Source: Zeus faber
Lineage: Eukaryota; Chordata; Actinopteri; Zeiformes; Zeidae
Direction of reading: 5' to 3'
Assembly (NCBI GenBank): GCA_960531495.1
Contig: OY482860.1
Coordinates: 31,150,115-31,214,114 of the forward strand
Length of the DNA stretch: 64,000 nucleotides
The notes beneath the pieces were generated by a model. That model did not search any database. It had not been told where the DNA came from and saw only the letters and a list, made by a program, of their open reading frames with translations. Within the stretch, counting starts at the first letter, position 1. The number at the start of each line of letters is the position of its first letter. The position numbers were made by a program, and so were the translations under genes. Shown here piece after piece: positions 11,611 to 26,260 of this stretch.

Positions 11611-11934
11611 CCCTATGAGGATGCTTAGGTCTGGTTTCCATAGCAACAAGGATGTGGAGGGGTGGAGCTGCACCAACAGGTCGGAGAGAAACACGTTCAG
11701 ATAAAAAAATAGAAAAACCTCCCGGTACAGCCCCCACCCCCCACAACCTCTTCCCCTCCTCTTTCCTCCTCTGCCTTCTCTTCATCTTTCCATCCTTTCC
11801 CTGTCACCTGTTTCTCTCTCTCTCTGTTGCTAGGCAACGCCCTGTCCTATAAATTTGACAACATTGGAGGCTTGATTATTATTTCAACACTTCCAGTGTG
11901 AGGCCTCATTCAGGTCAATGCAGTGTATCAGAAC

Positions 11935-12222
11935 GGGGGGAGGAGGGAGAGGGATAGAGGGAGGTAGAGGGAGAGAGGGATGGAGGGAGAGAGGGAGGAA
12001 GGGATGGAGGGAGAGAGGGAGGGATGGAGGGAGGGAGAGGGAGAGAGGGATGGAGGGAGAGAGGGAGGGATGGAGGGAGAGAGGGAGGGAGGGAGAGAGG
12101 GAGGAAGGGATGGAGGGAGAGAGGGAGGGAGGAGGGAGGGAGAGAGGGATGGAGGGAGAGAGGGATGGAGGGAGGGAGGAAGGGAGAGAGGGAGAGGGAG
12201 AGAGGGAGGGAGGGAGAGCCAA
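11935..12222 (+). repeat. polypurine minisatellite (GGGAGAGAGGGATGGA-like)
   Basis: Nearly pure purine on the plus strand, with 4-bp-based units (GGGA, GAGA) grouped into 12-20-bp variants. It is followed after 14 bp of mixed sequence by a polypyrimidine tract on the same strand. Confidence 0.93.
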
Positions 12223-12235
12223 CCTTTCCTGTTGA

Positions 12236-12342
12236 AAACACTTCTCCTTCTTCTTCTACTCCTCCTCCTCCTCTCCTCCTCCTCCTCCTCCTCCTCCTCA
12301 TCTCCTCCTCCTCTTCTTCCTCTTCTTCCTCTTCTTCTTCAT
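12236..12342 (+). repeat. polypyrimidine tract (CTC/CTT)n
   Basis: CTCCTC and CTTCTT triplet runs. With the purine block on its left it forms an imperfect purine-pyrimidine inverted pair. Confidence 0.9.
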
Positions 12343-12473
12343 GTCCACCGCACTTTCTACAAATATTGTGCGTGCTTATTAAACATTAAAGTTTCAAGTC
12401 GCTCTGCAGCAAAACAGGGACAGAGTCTGAAGTCCGTCTGTCTGGACCTGTCTCACTGAGCGTCCGTCTCACA

Positions 12474-12511
12474 GAACACCACCCATGCTCTGGAACCCAT
12501 GGGTGGTGTTC
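12474..12511. other. perfect 14-bp inverted repeat
   Basis: GAACACCACCCATG at 12474-12487 and its exact complement at 12498-12511, with a 10-nt loop. It is not part of any array and no protein reads through it. It could be a relic of a mobile-element terminus or a chance hairpin. Confidence 0.7.
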
Positions 12512-12574
12512 AGGAAGCTTCTGTGTAGAGCCTGAATCAGAGCTCTTTCTGCAGCTCCCCCCTTCTCTGATTAG

Positions 12575-12690
12575 GGTTAGGGTTAGAGCCAGACCTCCCG
12601 GCGGACCCCCCCGGCTCCTCGGGCCCCGGCTCCCCGGGAGCCCAGGACGCCGGCACAGAGAGCGCCCGGGGCCCGCGGCCCTTGGTCAAG
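12575..12690. other. GC-rich 100-bp patch beside a short telomere-like run
   Basis: A short GGGTTAGGGTTAG run is followed by a strikingly GC-rich stretch with self-complementary CCCCGGGAGC-type words. I tested it for Gly-X-Y coding on both strands. Neither frame keeps the triplet register and no good splice sites flank it. Confidence 0.5.
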
Positions 12691-13097
12691 CCTCAATAAA
12701 ACAGGATTTGTTCCAGTTGTTTACTGCGGCTTGAGAGGAGCAGCTGCCTGGCAACGCTTCTCCCATTCCAACCGCCACACGATGGCCCCTCACTGACAGA
12801 TATTTAAACAGCAGGAACAAAGGGAGGGCTGACGCTGCGTCGCACTGAAGACGCTGCTTGTCCAGACAAGACTGCACCTGTCGTCTTTTCGGCAAAACCT
12901 GGTGTCTGGTGTCAGAAGGACTCGATTCAGCCACTAGATGGCAAACTAGCTTCTTCCTAAAAACTGCAGAGGTGGAGGGAGGATGCTGTAAGATCGCTCC
13001 CAGAGAGGAGGGATGTCCTCACTGCAACAGTCTATGATGTGAACTGGTCAACAGCCTTAATTAGGCAGTTTAGCAACTAGACAGAGGGTACTGAGAG

Positions 13098-13336
13098 GTT
13101 CCTGTCCGGGTTCCAGGGGATGGTAGCTCAGGCGGTAGAGCTGGTGGTCTAGTCATCTAAAGGTTGCTGGTTGGATCCCAGGCTCCTCCTGCTAGCATGT
13201 TGTAGTGTCCTTGAGCAAGACACTTAACCCCTAATTGCTCCTGATGGCTGCGTCCGTCTGTGTTTGAACAATTGTAAGTCGCTTTGGATAAAAGCGTCTG
13301 ATCAATGACTAAATGTAAATGTTCCTGTCCGGGTTC
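13098..13336 (+). mobile_element. tRNA-derived SINE with intact target-site duplications
   Basis: The SINE (13114-13320) starts with a tRNA-like head carrying an A box (TAGCTCAGGCGG) and a B box (GGTTGGATCCC). It ends with the L2 LINE tail TAAGTCGCTTTGGATAAAAG and ACTAAATGTAAAT. Flanks are a perfect 16-bp direct repeat, GTTCCTGTCCGGGTTC, at 13098-13113 and 13321-13336. An undamaged duplication of that length implies a recent insertion. The tail matches the LINE at 4483-4965, which marks that LINE family as the likely provider of reverse transcriptase. Confidence 0.93.
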
Positions 13337-13829
13337 ATCACGCTGAGAAAGCAATAACAGGGGGTGGTGCTGTTTTAAAGTGTGAAACAACGGAGGTGGT
13401 TCCACAAGGTCATGGACTCCACCGTATCAATGAGGAAAGAAGCATCAAACGTCCTGCAAACACAGGAGCCCAAAGCGGCCCTGGAGCGGTGGCAGCTGAG
13501 CCGACTCAACAGCCCTCCACCGCTGTCAGACCTCCACCTTCCAATGTGGCTATTAAAGCTCACTGACTTCAACCCTGAGGGTGGAGGGATGGGGGGGCAC
13601 ATTATGCCAATTTGCAATTTTATGTGTTGAGAATCATGAATCCATATTTAAAGCTCCTCTGGATCAACTGGGCGGGGTCTGGATGCTGCTGACGTAGCCA
13701 GCTCTCAGCATCTCCTCTGCTGCGTCGCTGCTGCTCCTTCCGTGTTCACCACCAGGTGGCGCTATCTAGCTCCTCCCAACCAAGCAGTTGCTTTTATAGA
13801 AGGTGGAGGAATAATGCAACCATCCACGG
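13337..13829. other. col19a1: intron sequence, no gene recognised
   Basis: About 490 bases of apparently single-copy sequence before the large satellite. No collagen triplets are seen with usable splice sites on the minus strand. Confidence 0.5.
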
Positions 13830-16800
13830 ACATCCAGGGACGGAGGGACGGAGGGACGGAGCGATGGAGGGAATGGAGGGACGGAGCAATGGAGGGATGG
13901 AGGGACGGAGCGATGGAGGCATGAAGGGATGGAGGGACAGAGGGACGGAGGGACAGAGGGACGGAGGGATGGAGGGACGGAGGGACGGAGAGATGGAGGC
14001 ATGAAGGGATGGAGGGACGGAGGGATGGAGGGATGGAGGGACGGAGGGATGGAGGCATGAAGGGATGGAGGGACAGAGGGACGGAGGGACAGAGGGACGG
14101 AGGGACGGAGGGATGAAGGGACAGAGCGATGGAGGGATGGAGGCATGAAGGGATGGAGGGACGGAGGCATGAAGGGATGGAGGGACGGAGGGATGGAGGG
14201 ATGGAGGGACTGAGGGATGGAGGGACGGAGGGACGGAGGGACGGAGGGACGGAGAGATGGAGGCATGAAGGGATGGAGGGACGGAGGCATGAAGGGATGG
14301 AGGGACGGAGGGATGGAGGGATGGAGGGATGGAGGGACGGAGGGACGGAGGGATGGAGGCATGAAGGGATGGAGGGACAGAGGGACGGAGGGACAGAGGG
14401 ACGGAGGGATGAAGGGACAGAGCGATGGAGGGACAGAGCGATGGAGGGACGGAGGGATGGAGGGATGGAGGGACGGAGGCATGAAGGGATGGAGGGACGG
14501 AGGGATGGAGGCATGAAGGGATGGAGGGACGGAGGCATGAAGGGATGGAGGGACGGAGGGATGGAGGGATGGAGGGACTGAGGGATGGAGGGACGGAGGG
14601 ACAGAGGGACGGAGGGACGGAGGGACGGAGAGATGGAGGCATGAAGGGATGGAGGGACGGAGGGATGGAGGGATGAAGGGATGGAGGGACGGAGGGATGG
14701 AGGGACGGAGGGATGGAGGGATGGAGGGATGGAGGGATGGAGGGACGGAGGGATGGAGGGACGGAGGGATGGAGGCATGAAGGGATGGAGGGACAGAGGG
14801 ACGGAGGGACAGAGGGACGGAGGGACGGAGGGATGAAGGGACAGAGGGATGGAGGGACAGAGCGATGGAGGGACGGAGGGATGGAGGGATGGAGGGACGG
14901 AGGCATGAAGGGATGGAGGGACGGAGGGATGGAGGCATGAAGGGATGGAGGGACGGAGGGACAGAGGGACGGAGGGACGGAGGGATGAAGGGACAGAGCG
15001 ATGGAGGGACAGAGCGATGGAGGGACGGAGGGATGGAGGGATGGAGGGACGGAGGCATGAAGGGATGGAGGGACGGAGGGATGGAGGCATGAAGGGATGG
15101 AGGGACGGAGGGATGGAGGGATGGAGGGACTGAGGGATGGAGGGACGGAGGGACGGAGGGACGGGGGGACGGAGGGATGGAGGGACGGAGGGACAGAGGG
15201 ACGGAGGGACGGAGAGATGGAGGCATGAAGGGATGGAGGGACGGAGGGATGGAGGGATGGAGGGATGGAGGGACGGAGGGATGGAGGGACGGAGGGATGG
15301 AGGCATGAAGGGATGGAGGGACAGAGGGACGGAGGGACAGAGGGACGGAGGGACGGAGGGATGAAGGGACAGAGGGATGGAGGGACAGAGGGATGGAGGG
15401 ACAGAGCGATGGAGGGACGGAGGGACGGAGGCATGAAGGGATGGAGGGACGGAGGCATGAAGGGATGGAGGGACGGAGGGATGGAGGGAGGGAGGGACTG
15501 AGGGACGGAGGGACGGAGGGACGGAGGGATGGAGGGATGGAGGGACGGAGGGACGGAGGGACGGAGCGATGGAGGGATGGAGGGACAGAGGGACGGAGCA
15601 ATGGAGGGAATGGAGGGACGGAGGGATGAAGGGACAGAGGGATGGAGAGACAGAGCGATGGAGGGACGGAGGCATGAAGGGATGGAGGGACGGAGGGATG
15701 GAGGCATGAAGGGATGGAGGGACGGAGGGATGAAGGGATGGAGGGACTGAGGGATGGAGGGATGGAGGGACTGAGGGACGGAGGGATGGAGGGACGGAGG
15801 GACGGAGGGACGGAGCGATGGAGGGATGGAGCGACATTACCGTGGAGGCATGAAGGGATGGAGGGACGGAGGGATGGAGGGACGGAGGGACGGAGGGAGA
15901 GAGGGACGGAGGGACGGAGGGATGGAGGGATGGAGGGACGGAGGGATGGAGGGATGGAGGGACGGAGGGATGGAGGGACAGAGGGATGGAGGGACGGAGG
16001 GACGGAGGGACAGAGGGACGGAGGGACGGAGGGACAGAGGGATGGAGGGACAGAGGGATGGAGGGACAGAGGGAAGGAGGGACAGAGGGACAGAGGGACA
16101 GAGGGATGGAGGGACGGAGCGATGGAGGGATGGAGCGACGTTACCGTGGAGGCATGAAGGGATGGAGGGACGGAGGGATGGAGGGATGGAGGAACGGAGG
16201 GACGGAGGGATGGAGGGACAGAGGGACGGAGGGAAGGAGGGACAGAGGGACAGAGGGACAGAGGGATGGAGGAGCGATGGAGGGATGGAGCGACGTTACC
16301 GTGGAGGGACAGAGGGATGGAGGGACAGAGGGATGGAGGGACAGAGGGAAGGAGGGACAGAGGGACAGAGGGACAGAGGGATGGAGGGACGGAGCGATGG
16401 AGGGATGGAGCGACGGAGGGACGGAGGGATGGAGGGACGGAGGGACGGAGGGATGGAGGGAGAGAGGGACGGAGGGACGGAGGGATGGAGGGACGGAGGG
16501 ACGGAGGGATGGAGGGACGGAGGGATGGAGGGATGGAGGGATGGAGGGACGGAGGGATGGAGGGATGGAGGGACGGAGGGACGGAGGGATGGAGGGACGG
16601 AGGGATGGAGGGATGGAGGGACAGAGGGACAGAGGGACAGAGGGATGGAGGAGCGATGGAGGGATGGAGCGACGTTACCGTGGAGGGACAGAGGGATGGA
16701 GGGACAGAGGGATGGAGGGACAGAGGGAAGGAGGGACAGAGGGACAGAGGGACAGAGGGATGGAGGGACGGAGCGATGGAGGGATGGAGCGACGGAGGGA

Positions 16801-19800
16801 CGGAGGGATGGAGGGACGGAGGGACGGAGGGATGGAGGGAGAGAGGGACGGAGGGACGGAGGGATGGAGGGACGGAGGGACGGAGGGATGGAGGGACGGA
16901 GGGATGGAGGGATGGAGGGATGGAGGGACGGAGGGATGGAGGGATGGAGGGACGGAGGGACGGAGGGATGGAGGGACGGAGGGATGGAGGGATGGAGGGA
17001 TGGAGGGACGGAGGGATGGAGGGACAGAGGGATGGAGGGACGGAGGGACGGAGGGATGGAGGGATGGAGGGACGGAGGGAGAGAGGGACGGAGGGACGGA
17101 GGGATGGAGGGACGGAGGGACGGAGGGATGGAGGGACGGAGGGATGGAGGGATGGAGGGATGGAGGGACGGAGGGATGGAGGGACAGAGGGATGGAGGGA
17201 CGGAGGGACGGAGGGATGGAGGGATGGAGGGACGGAGGGATGGAGGGACAGAGGGACGGAGGGACGGAGGGACAGAGGGACAGAGGGACAGAGGGACAGA
17301 GGGACGGAGGGACAGAGGGATGGAGGGACAGAGGGATGGAGGGACAGAGGGATGGAGGGACAGAGGGAAGGAGGGACAGAGGGACAGAGGGACAGAGGGA
17401 TGGAGGGACGGAGCGATGGAGGGATGGAGCGACGTTACCGTGGAGGCATGAAGGGATGGAGGGACGGAGGGATGGAGGGATGGAGGAACGGAGGGACGGA
17501 GGGATGGAGGGACAGAGGGACGGAGGGACGGAGCGATGGAGGGATGGAGCGACGTTACCGTGGAGGCATGAAGGGATGGAGGGACGGAGGGATGGAGGGA
17601 TGGAGGAACGGAGGGACGGAGGGATGGAGGGACAGAGGGACGGAGGGACGGAGGGATGGAGGGACGGAGGGACGGAGGGAAGGAGGGACAGAGGGACAGA
17701 GGGACAGAGGGATGGAGGAGCGATGGAGGGATGGAGCAACGTTACCGTGGAGGGACAGAGGGATGGAGGGACAGAGGGATGGAGCGACGTTACCGTGGAG
17801 GCATGAAGGGATGGAGGGACGGAGGGATGGAGGGATGGAGGAACGGAGGGACGGAGGGATGGAGGGACAGAGGGACGCAGGGACGGAGGGATGGAGGGAC
17901 GGAGGGACGGAGGGATGGAGGGACGGAGGGACGGAGGGACGGAGGGACGGAGGGACGGAGGGACGGAGGGACAGAGGGACAGAGGGACGGAGGGACGGAG
18001 GGACGGAGGGACAGAGGGACAGAGGGACGGAGGGACAGAGGGACGGAAGGACAGAGGGAAGGAGGGACGGAGGGACAGAGGGACAGAGGGAAGGAGGGAC
18101 AGAGGGACAGAGGGACGGAGGGACAGAGGGACAGAGGGACGGAGGGACAGAGGGAAGGAGGGACGGAGGGACGGAGGGACAGAGGGAAGGAGGGACGGAG
18201 GGATGGAGGGACGGAGGGACGGAGGGAAGGAGGGACAGAGGGATGGAGGGACAGAGGGACGGAGGGATGAAGACACGGAGGGACAGAGGGACGGAGTAAT
18301 GGAGGGACGGAGCAATGGAGGGACGGAGGGACGGAGCGATGGAGGGATGGAGGGACAGAGGGACGGAGCAATGGAGGGATGGAGGGACGGAGCGATGGAG
18401 GGACGGAGGGATGGAGGGACGGAGGGATGGAGGGATGGAGCGACGGAGGGATGGAGGGATGGAGCGACGGAGGGCTGGAGCGATGGAGGGACAGAGCGAT
18501 GGAGGGATGGAGGGACAGAGCGATGGAGGGATGGAGGGACAGAGCGATGGAGGGACGGAGGGATGGAGGGACGGAGGGATGGAGGGATGGAGCGACGGAG
18601 GGATGGAGGGATGGAGCGACGGAGGGCTGGAGCGATGGAGGGACAGAGCGATGGAGGGATGGAGGGACAGAGGGAAGGAGGGACGGAGGGACAGAGGGAC
18701 AGAGGGAAGGAGGGACAGAGGGACAGAGGGACGGAGGGACAGAGGGACGGAGGGACGGAGGGACGGAGGGACAGAGGGAAGGAGGGACGGAGGGACGGAG
18801 GGACAGAGGGAAGGAGGGACGGAGGGACAGAGGGATGGAGGGACAGAGGGACGGAGGGATGAAGACACGGAGGGACAGAGGGACGGAGTAATGGAGGGAC
18901 GGAGCAATGGAGGGACGGAGGGACGGAGCGATGGAGGGATGGAGGGACAGAGGGACGGAGCAATGGAGGGATGGAGGGACGGAGCGATGGAGGGACGGAG
19001 GGATGGAGGGACGGAGGGATGGAGGGATGGAGCGACGGAGGGATGGAGGGATGGAGCGACGGAGGGATGGAGCGACGGAGGGCTGGAGCGATGGAGGGAC
19101 AGAGCGATGGAGGGATGGAGGGACAGAGCGATGGAGGGATGGAGGGACAGAGCGATGGAGGGACGGAGGGATGGAGCGACGGAGGGACGGAGGGATGGAG
19201 GGACAGAGCGATGGCGGGATGGAGGGACAGAGCGATGGAGGGACAGAGCGATGGAGGGATGGAGGGATGGAGCGACGGAGGGATGGAGGGACGGAGCGAT
19301 GGAGGGACGGAGCGATGGAGGGACGGAGGGATGGAGGGACGGAGGGACGGAGGGATGGAGGGACGGAGGGACGGAGGGATGGAGGGACAGAGGGACGGAG
19401 GGACGGAGGGACGGAGGGACAGAGGGACAGAGGGACGGAGGGACGGAGGGACGGAGGGACAGAGGGACGGAGGGACAGAGGGACGGAGGGACAGAGGGAA
19501 GGAGGGACGGAGGGACAGAGGGACAGAGGGAAGGAGGGACAGAGGGACAGAGGGACGGAGGGACAGAGGGACGGAGGGACGGAGGGACAGAGGGAAGGAG
19601 GGACGGAGGGACGGAGGGACAGAGGGAAGGAGGGACGGAGGGATGGAGGGACGGAGGGACGGAGGGACGGAGGGAAGGAGGGACAGAGGGATGGAGGGAC
19701 AGAGGGACGGAGGGATGAAGACACGGAGGGACAGAGGGACGGAGTAATGGAGGGACGGAGCAATGGAGGGACGGAGGGACGGAGCGATGGAGGGATGGAG

Positions 19801-21510
19801 GGACAGAGGGACGGAGCAATGGAGGGATGGAGGGACGGAGCGATGGAGGGACGGAGGGATGGAGGGACGGAGGGATGGAGGGATGGAGCGACGGAGGGAT
19901 GGAGGGATGGAGCGACGGAGGGCTGGAGCGATGGAGGGATGGAGGGACAGAGCGATGGAGGGATGGAGGGACAGAGCGATGGAGGGACGGAGGGATGGAG
20001 CGACGGAGGGACGGAGGGATGGAGGGACAGAGCGATGGCGGGATGGAGGGACAGAGCGATGGAGGGACAGAGCGATGGAGGGATGGAGGGATGGAGCGAC
20101 GGAGGGATGGAGGGACGGAGCGATGGAGGGACGGAGCGATGGAGGGACGGAGGGATGGAGGGACGGAGGGACGGAGGGATGGAGGGACGGAGGGACGGAG
20201 GGATGGAGGGACAGAGGGACGGAGGGACGGAGGGACGGAGGGACAGAGGGACAGAGGGACGGAGGGACGGAGGGACGGAGGGACAGAGGGACGGAGGGAC
20301 AGAGGGAAGGAGGGACGGAGGGACAGAGGGACAGAGGGAAGGAGGGACAGAGGGACAGAGGGACGGAGGGACAGAGGGACAGAGGGACGGAGGGACAGAG
20401 GGAAGGAGGGACGGAGGGACGGAGGGACAGAGGGAAGGAGGGACGGAGGGACAGAGGGACAGAGGGAAGGAGGGACAGAGGGACAGAGGGACGGAGGGAC
20501 AGAGGGACAGAGGGACGGAGGGACAGAGGGAAGGAGGGACGGAGGGACGGAGGGACAGAGGGAAGGAGGGACGGAGGGATGGAGGGACGGAGGGACGGAG
20601 GGAAGGAGGGACAGAGGGATGGAGGGACAGAGGGACGGAGGGATGGAGGGACGGAGGGACGGAGGGAAGGAGGGACAGAGGGATGGAGGGACAGAGGGAC
20701 GGAGGGATGAAGACACGGAGGGACAGAGGGACGGAGTAATGGAGGGACGGAGCAATGGAGGGACGGAGGGACGGAGCGATGGAGGGATGGAGGGACAGAG
20801 GGACGGAGCAATGGAGGGATGGAGGGACGGAGCGATGGAGGGACGGAGGGATGGAGGGACGGAGGGATGGAGGGATGGAGCGACGGAGGGATGGAGGGAT
20901 GGAGCGACGGAGGGCTGGAGCGATGGAGGGACAGAGCGATGGAGGGATGGAGGGACAGAGCGATGGAGGGATGGAGGGACAGAGCGATGGAGGGACAGAG
21001 CGATGGAGGGACGGAGGGATGGAGCGACGGAGGGACGGAGGGATGGAGGGACAGAGCGATGGCGGGATGGAGGGACAGAGCGATGGAGGGACAGAGCGAT
21101 GGAGGGATGGAGGGATGGAGCGACGGAGGGATGGAGGGACGGAGCGATGGAGGGACGGAGCGATGGAGGGACAGACGGACGGAGGAATGGAGGGATGGAG
21201 GGACAGAGGGACGGAGGGACAGAGGGATGGAGGGACAGAGCGATGGAGGGACAGAGGGATGGAGGGACAGAGCGATGGAGGGATGGAGGGACAGAGTGAT
21301 GGAGGGATGGAGGGACGGAGGGATGGAGGGACGGAGGGACGGAGGGACGGAGGGATGGAGGGACAGAGCGATGGAGGGACGGAGGGATGGAGGGACAGAG
21401 GGACGGAGGGACGGAGGGATGGAGGGACAGAGCGATGGAGGGACGGAGGGATGGAGGGACAGAGTGACGGAGGGATGGAGGGATGGAGCGATGGAGGGAC
21501 AGAAGGGTGG
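13830..21510 (+). repeat. 7.7-kb satellite, 8-bp unit (GGAGGGAC / GGAGGGAT)
   Basis: Nearly a thousand copies of an 8-bp unit varying at two places (G or A at position 1, C or T at position 8), with GCGATGGA and GGCATGAA variants. Three higher-order domains are visible. 13.83-15.82 kb is marked by GGCATGAAGGGATGG. 15.83-17.85 kb is marked by GACGTTACCGTGG, at eight places. 18.25-21.51 kb is marked by GATGAAGACACGG at 18266, 18858, 19714 and 20706. The plus strand is purine-rich with a GGG every 8 bp, so the sense intron transcript would be (CCCTCCGT)n. Huge open frames, up to 1378 codons antisense, arise because three 8-bp units make 24 nt without stops. They are not genes. Confidence 0.98.
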
Positions 21511-21580
21511 AGCCTCAGAGGACGTGTTGACCTACATTAGCCTTGTTGAACACGACCAGGGAGTTAAAAAAGCTTTTCAA

Positions 21581-24289
<2,709 letters not shown>

Positions 24290-24620
24290 GCTAGAGAGGT
24301 CCTTTAAGAGTCGTAAAGGTCATAGAGAGGCTCTAAAGTTTCTAGAGTAGTTTTAGAGAGGTCCTATAACAGTCTTTAAGGTCCTAGAAAGGCTCTAAAG
24401 GTTCTAAAGAGGTCCCAAAGGTTCTAGAAAGGTTCCAGAGAAGTCCTGTAAAGGCTTTAAAGGTTCTAGAGAGGTCCTAGAGAGGTCCTAAAAGGTTCTA
24501 GAATGGTTCCAGAGAGGTCCTGTAAAGGCTCTAAAGGTTCTAAAGAGGTCCCAAATGTTCTAAGGAGGTCCTATAAAGGTTCTAAATATTTAAGAGAGAT
24601 CGTAGAGACGTCCATCAACG
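24290..24620 (+). repeat. degenerate minisatellite (AGGTCCTAGAGAGG / AAGGTTCTAAAG)
   Basis: About 330 bp of alternating GGTCCTA and GGTTCTA words, with a period near 12 and 24 bp and heavy divergence. Confidence 0.85.
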
Positions 24621-25097
24621 TCAGGAGAGCATGTATAATCTCATTGGCAGCTCGGGCTACTGGTAGAAGCTGTTTGCTGAAGCTGTGGACAAGAGTTGCT
24701 AATTGGGTGGGATCAGCTAGCAGGCACACCGCTAACAACCCGTGTCCAGCTATTAAAATAGACCTCGAAAGTGCAGAACCACAGCTTGGGCAACAGCTTC
24801 CACAACTCAGGTGACTCCTGCGGCTAAGAATACGCAGAAACGTTAGCAAATTAACAGCCAGAGTAGATATTATTAGAGCATGTCTCCAGAAACAAAACTA
24901 CACAACGGCCACTTGAAAATGATCATTTATAGCTGACATCTAATTTCTACATATTGTATATTTACCCAGAAAAATAATTACTACGACTGGTACTTAAAGT
25001 ACACAAGAGGAAACATTGTGATTTTGAGTTGTCTCCAAAACCAATTAAAGTGGTGAGATGGAAAAAAGGATTTGTCGAAAAATGTGGCCGACAGAAG
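24621..25097. other. col19a1: intron sequence, no feature recognised
   Basis: Between two arrays. No coding or mobile-element signal. Confidence 0.5.
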
Positions 25098-26095
25098 GGG
25101 GTTCCTCCGGCAGGTTCCCCTGGCAGGTTCCTCCGGGAGGTTCCCCTGGCAGGTTCCTCCGGGAGGTTCCCCTGGCAGGTTCCTCCGGGAGGTTCCCCTG
25201 GCAGGTTCCTCCGGGAGGTTCCCCTGGCAGGTTCCTCCGGGAGGTTCCCCTGGCAGGTTCCTCCGGGAGGTTCCCCTGGCAGGTTCCTCCGGGAGGTTCC
25301 CCTGGCTGGTTCCTCCGGGAGGTTCCCCTGGCAGGCTCCTCCAGGAGGTTCCCCTGGCAGGTTCCTCCTGGAGGTTCCCCTGGCAGGTTCCTCCGGGAGG
25401 TTCCCCTGGCAGGTTCCTCCGGGAGGTTCCCCTGGCTGGTTCCTCCGGGAGGTTCCCCTGGCAGGTTCCTCCGGGAGGTTCCCCTGGCTGGTTCCTCCGG
25501 CAGGTTCCCCTGGCAGGTTCCTCCGGGAGGTTCCCCTGGCAGGTTCCTCCGGGAGGTTCCCCTGGCAGGTTCCTCCGGGAGGTTCCCCTGGCTGGTTCCT
25601 CCGGGAGGTTCCCCTGGCAGGTTCCTCCGGGAGGTTCCCCTGGCAGGTTCCTCCTGGAGGTTCCCCTGGCAGGTTCCTCCGGGAGGTTCCCCTGGCAGGT
25701 TCCTCCGGGAGGTTCCCCTGGCTGGTTCCTCCGGGAGGTTCCCCTGGCAGGTTCCTCCGGGAGGTTCCCCTGGCAGGTTCCTCCAGGAGGTTCCCCTGGC
25801 AGGTTCCTCCAGGAGGTTCCTCGGCAGGTTCCTCCAGGAGGTTCCTCCGGCAGGTTCCTCCAGGAGGCTCCTCCGGGAGGTTCCTCTGGTAGGTTCCTCC
25901 GGTAGGTTCCTCCGGTAGGTTCCTCCGGCAGGTTCCTCCAGGAGGTTCCTCTAGCATTTTCCTCGAGGAAGTTCCTCTGGCAGGTCCTTCCAGAAGGTTC
26001 CTCCCGGAGGTTCCTCCTGGAGGTTCCTCCGGGAGGTTCCTCCGGGAGGTTCCTTTGGCAGGCTCCTCCAGGAGGTAGCTCTGGGAGGTTCCTCT
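25098..26095 (+). repeat. minisatellite, unit 26 bp
   Basis: About 38 copies of a 26-bp unit made of two related 13-bp halves (GGCAGGTTCCTCCGGGAGG spans the join). Copies are nearly identical in the centre and degrade towards the right end, where the 13-bp half alone predominates (25800-26095). Open frames of about 280-385 codons on both strands are repeat by-products. Confidence 0.97.
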
Positions 26096-26260
26096 GAGAG
26101 GTTTGTCCAGCAGGGTAAAGGAAAAGACAACAACACAATCAAATGAATGTCACAGATCACGACTTCTCCATGATAAATTTCCAAAAGCCTCCAACAGAGA
26201 AGGACATGTTGCTTTGGAAGGAAACAGTTTTGATGTGTTTCCAGGTGTAAAGTATTTGTG

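Noticed and set aside
12575..12690. Possible collagen exon in the GC-rich patch
   Set aside because: Short PG-rich words (APGEPGPEEPGG) appear, but the glycine register breaks and no acceptor or donor of the right phase flanks them.
13116..13190. tRNA gene
   Set aside because: A and B boxes are present, but the sequence continues into a LINE-type tail and is flanked by target-site duplications, so it is a SINE head.
16675..20811. 1378-codon antisense frame and other frames of over 500 codons
   Set aside because: They translate an 8-bp satellite. The repeat peptide exists in every register and both strands, with no domain, start context or splice context.
24962..26138. Proline/glycine-rich frames (EEPPGGTCR-type, GRFLREVPLAG-type) resembling a structural protein
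   Set aside because: The 26-bp unit shifts frame each copy and both strands are open. This is a repeat by-product. It is not Gly-X-Y.
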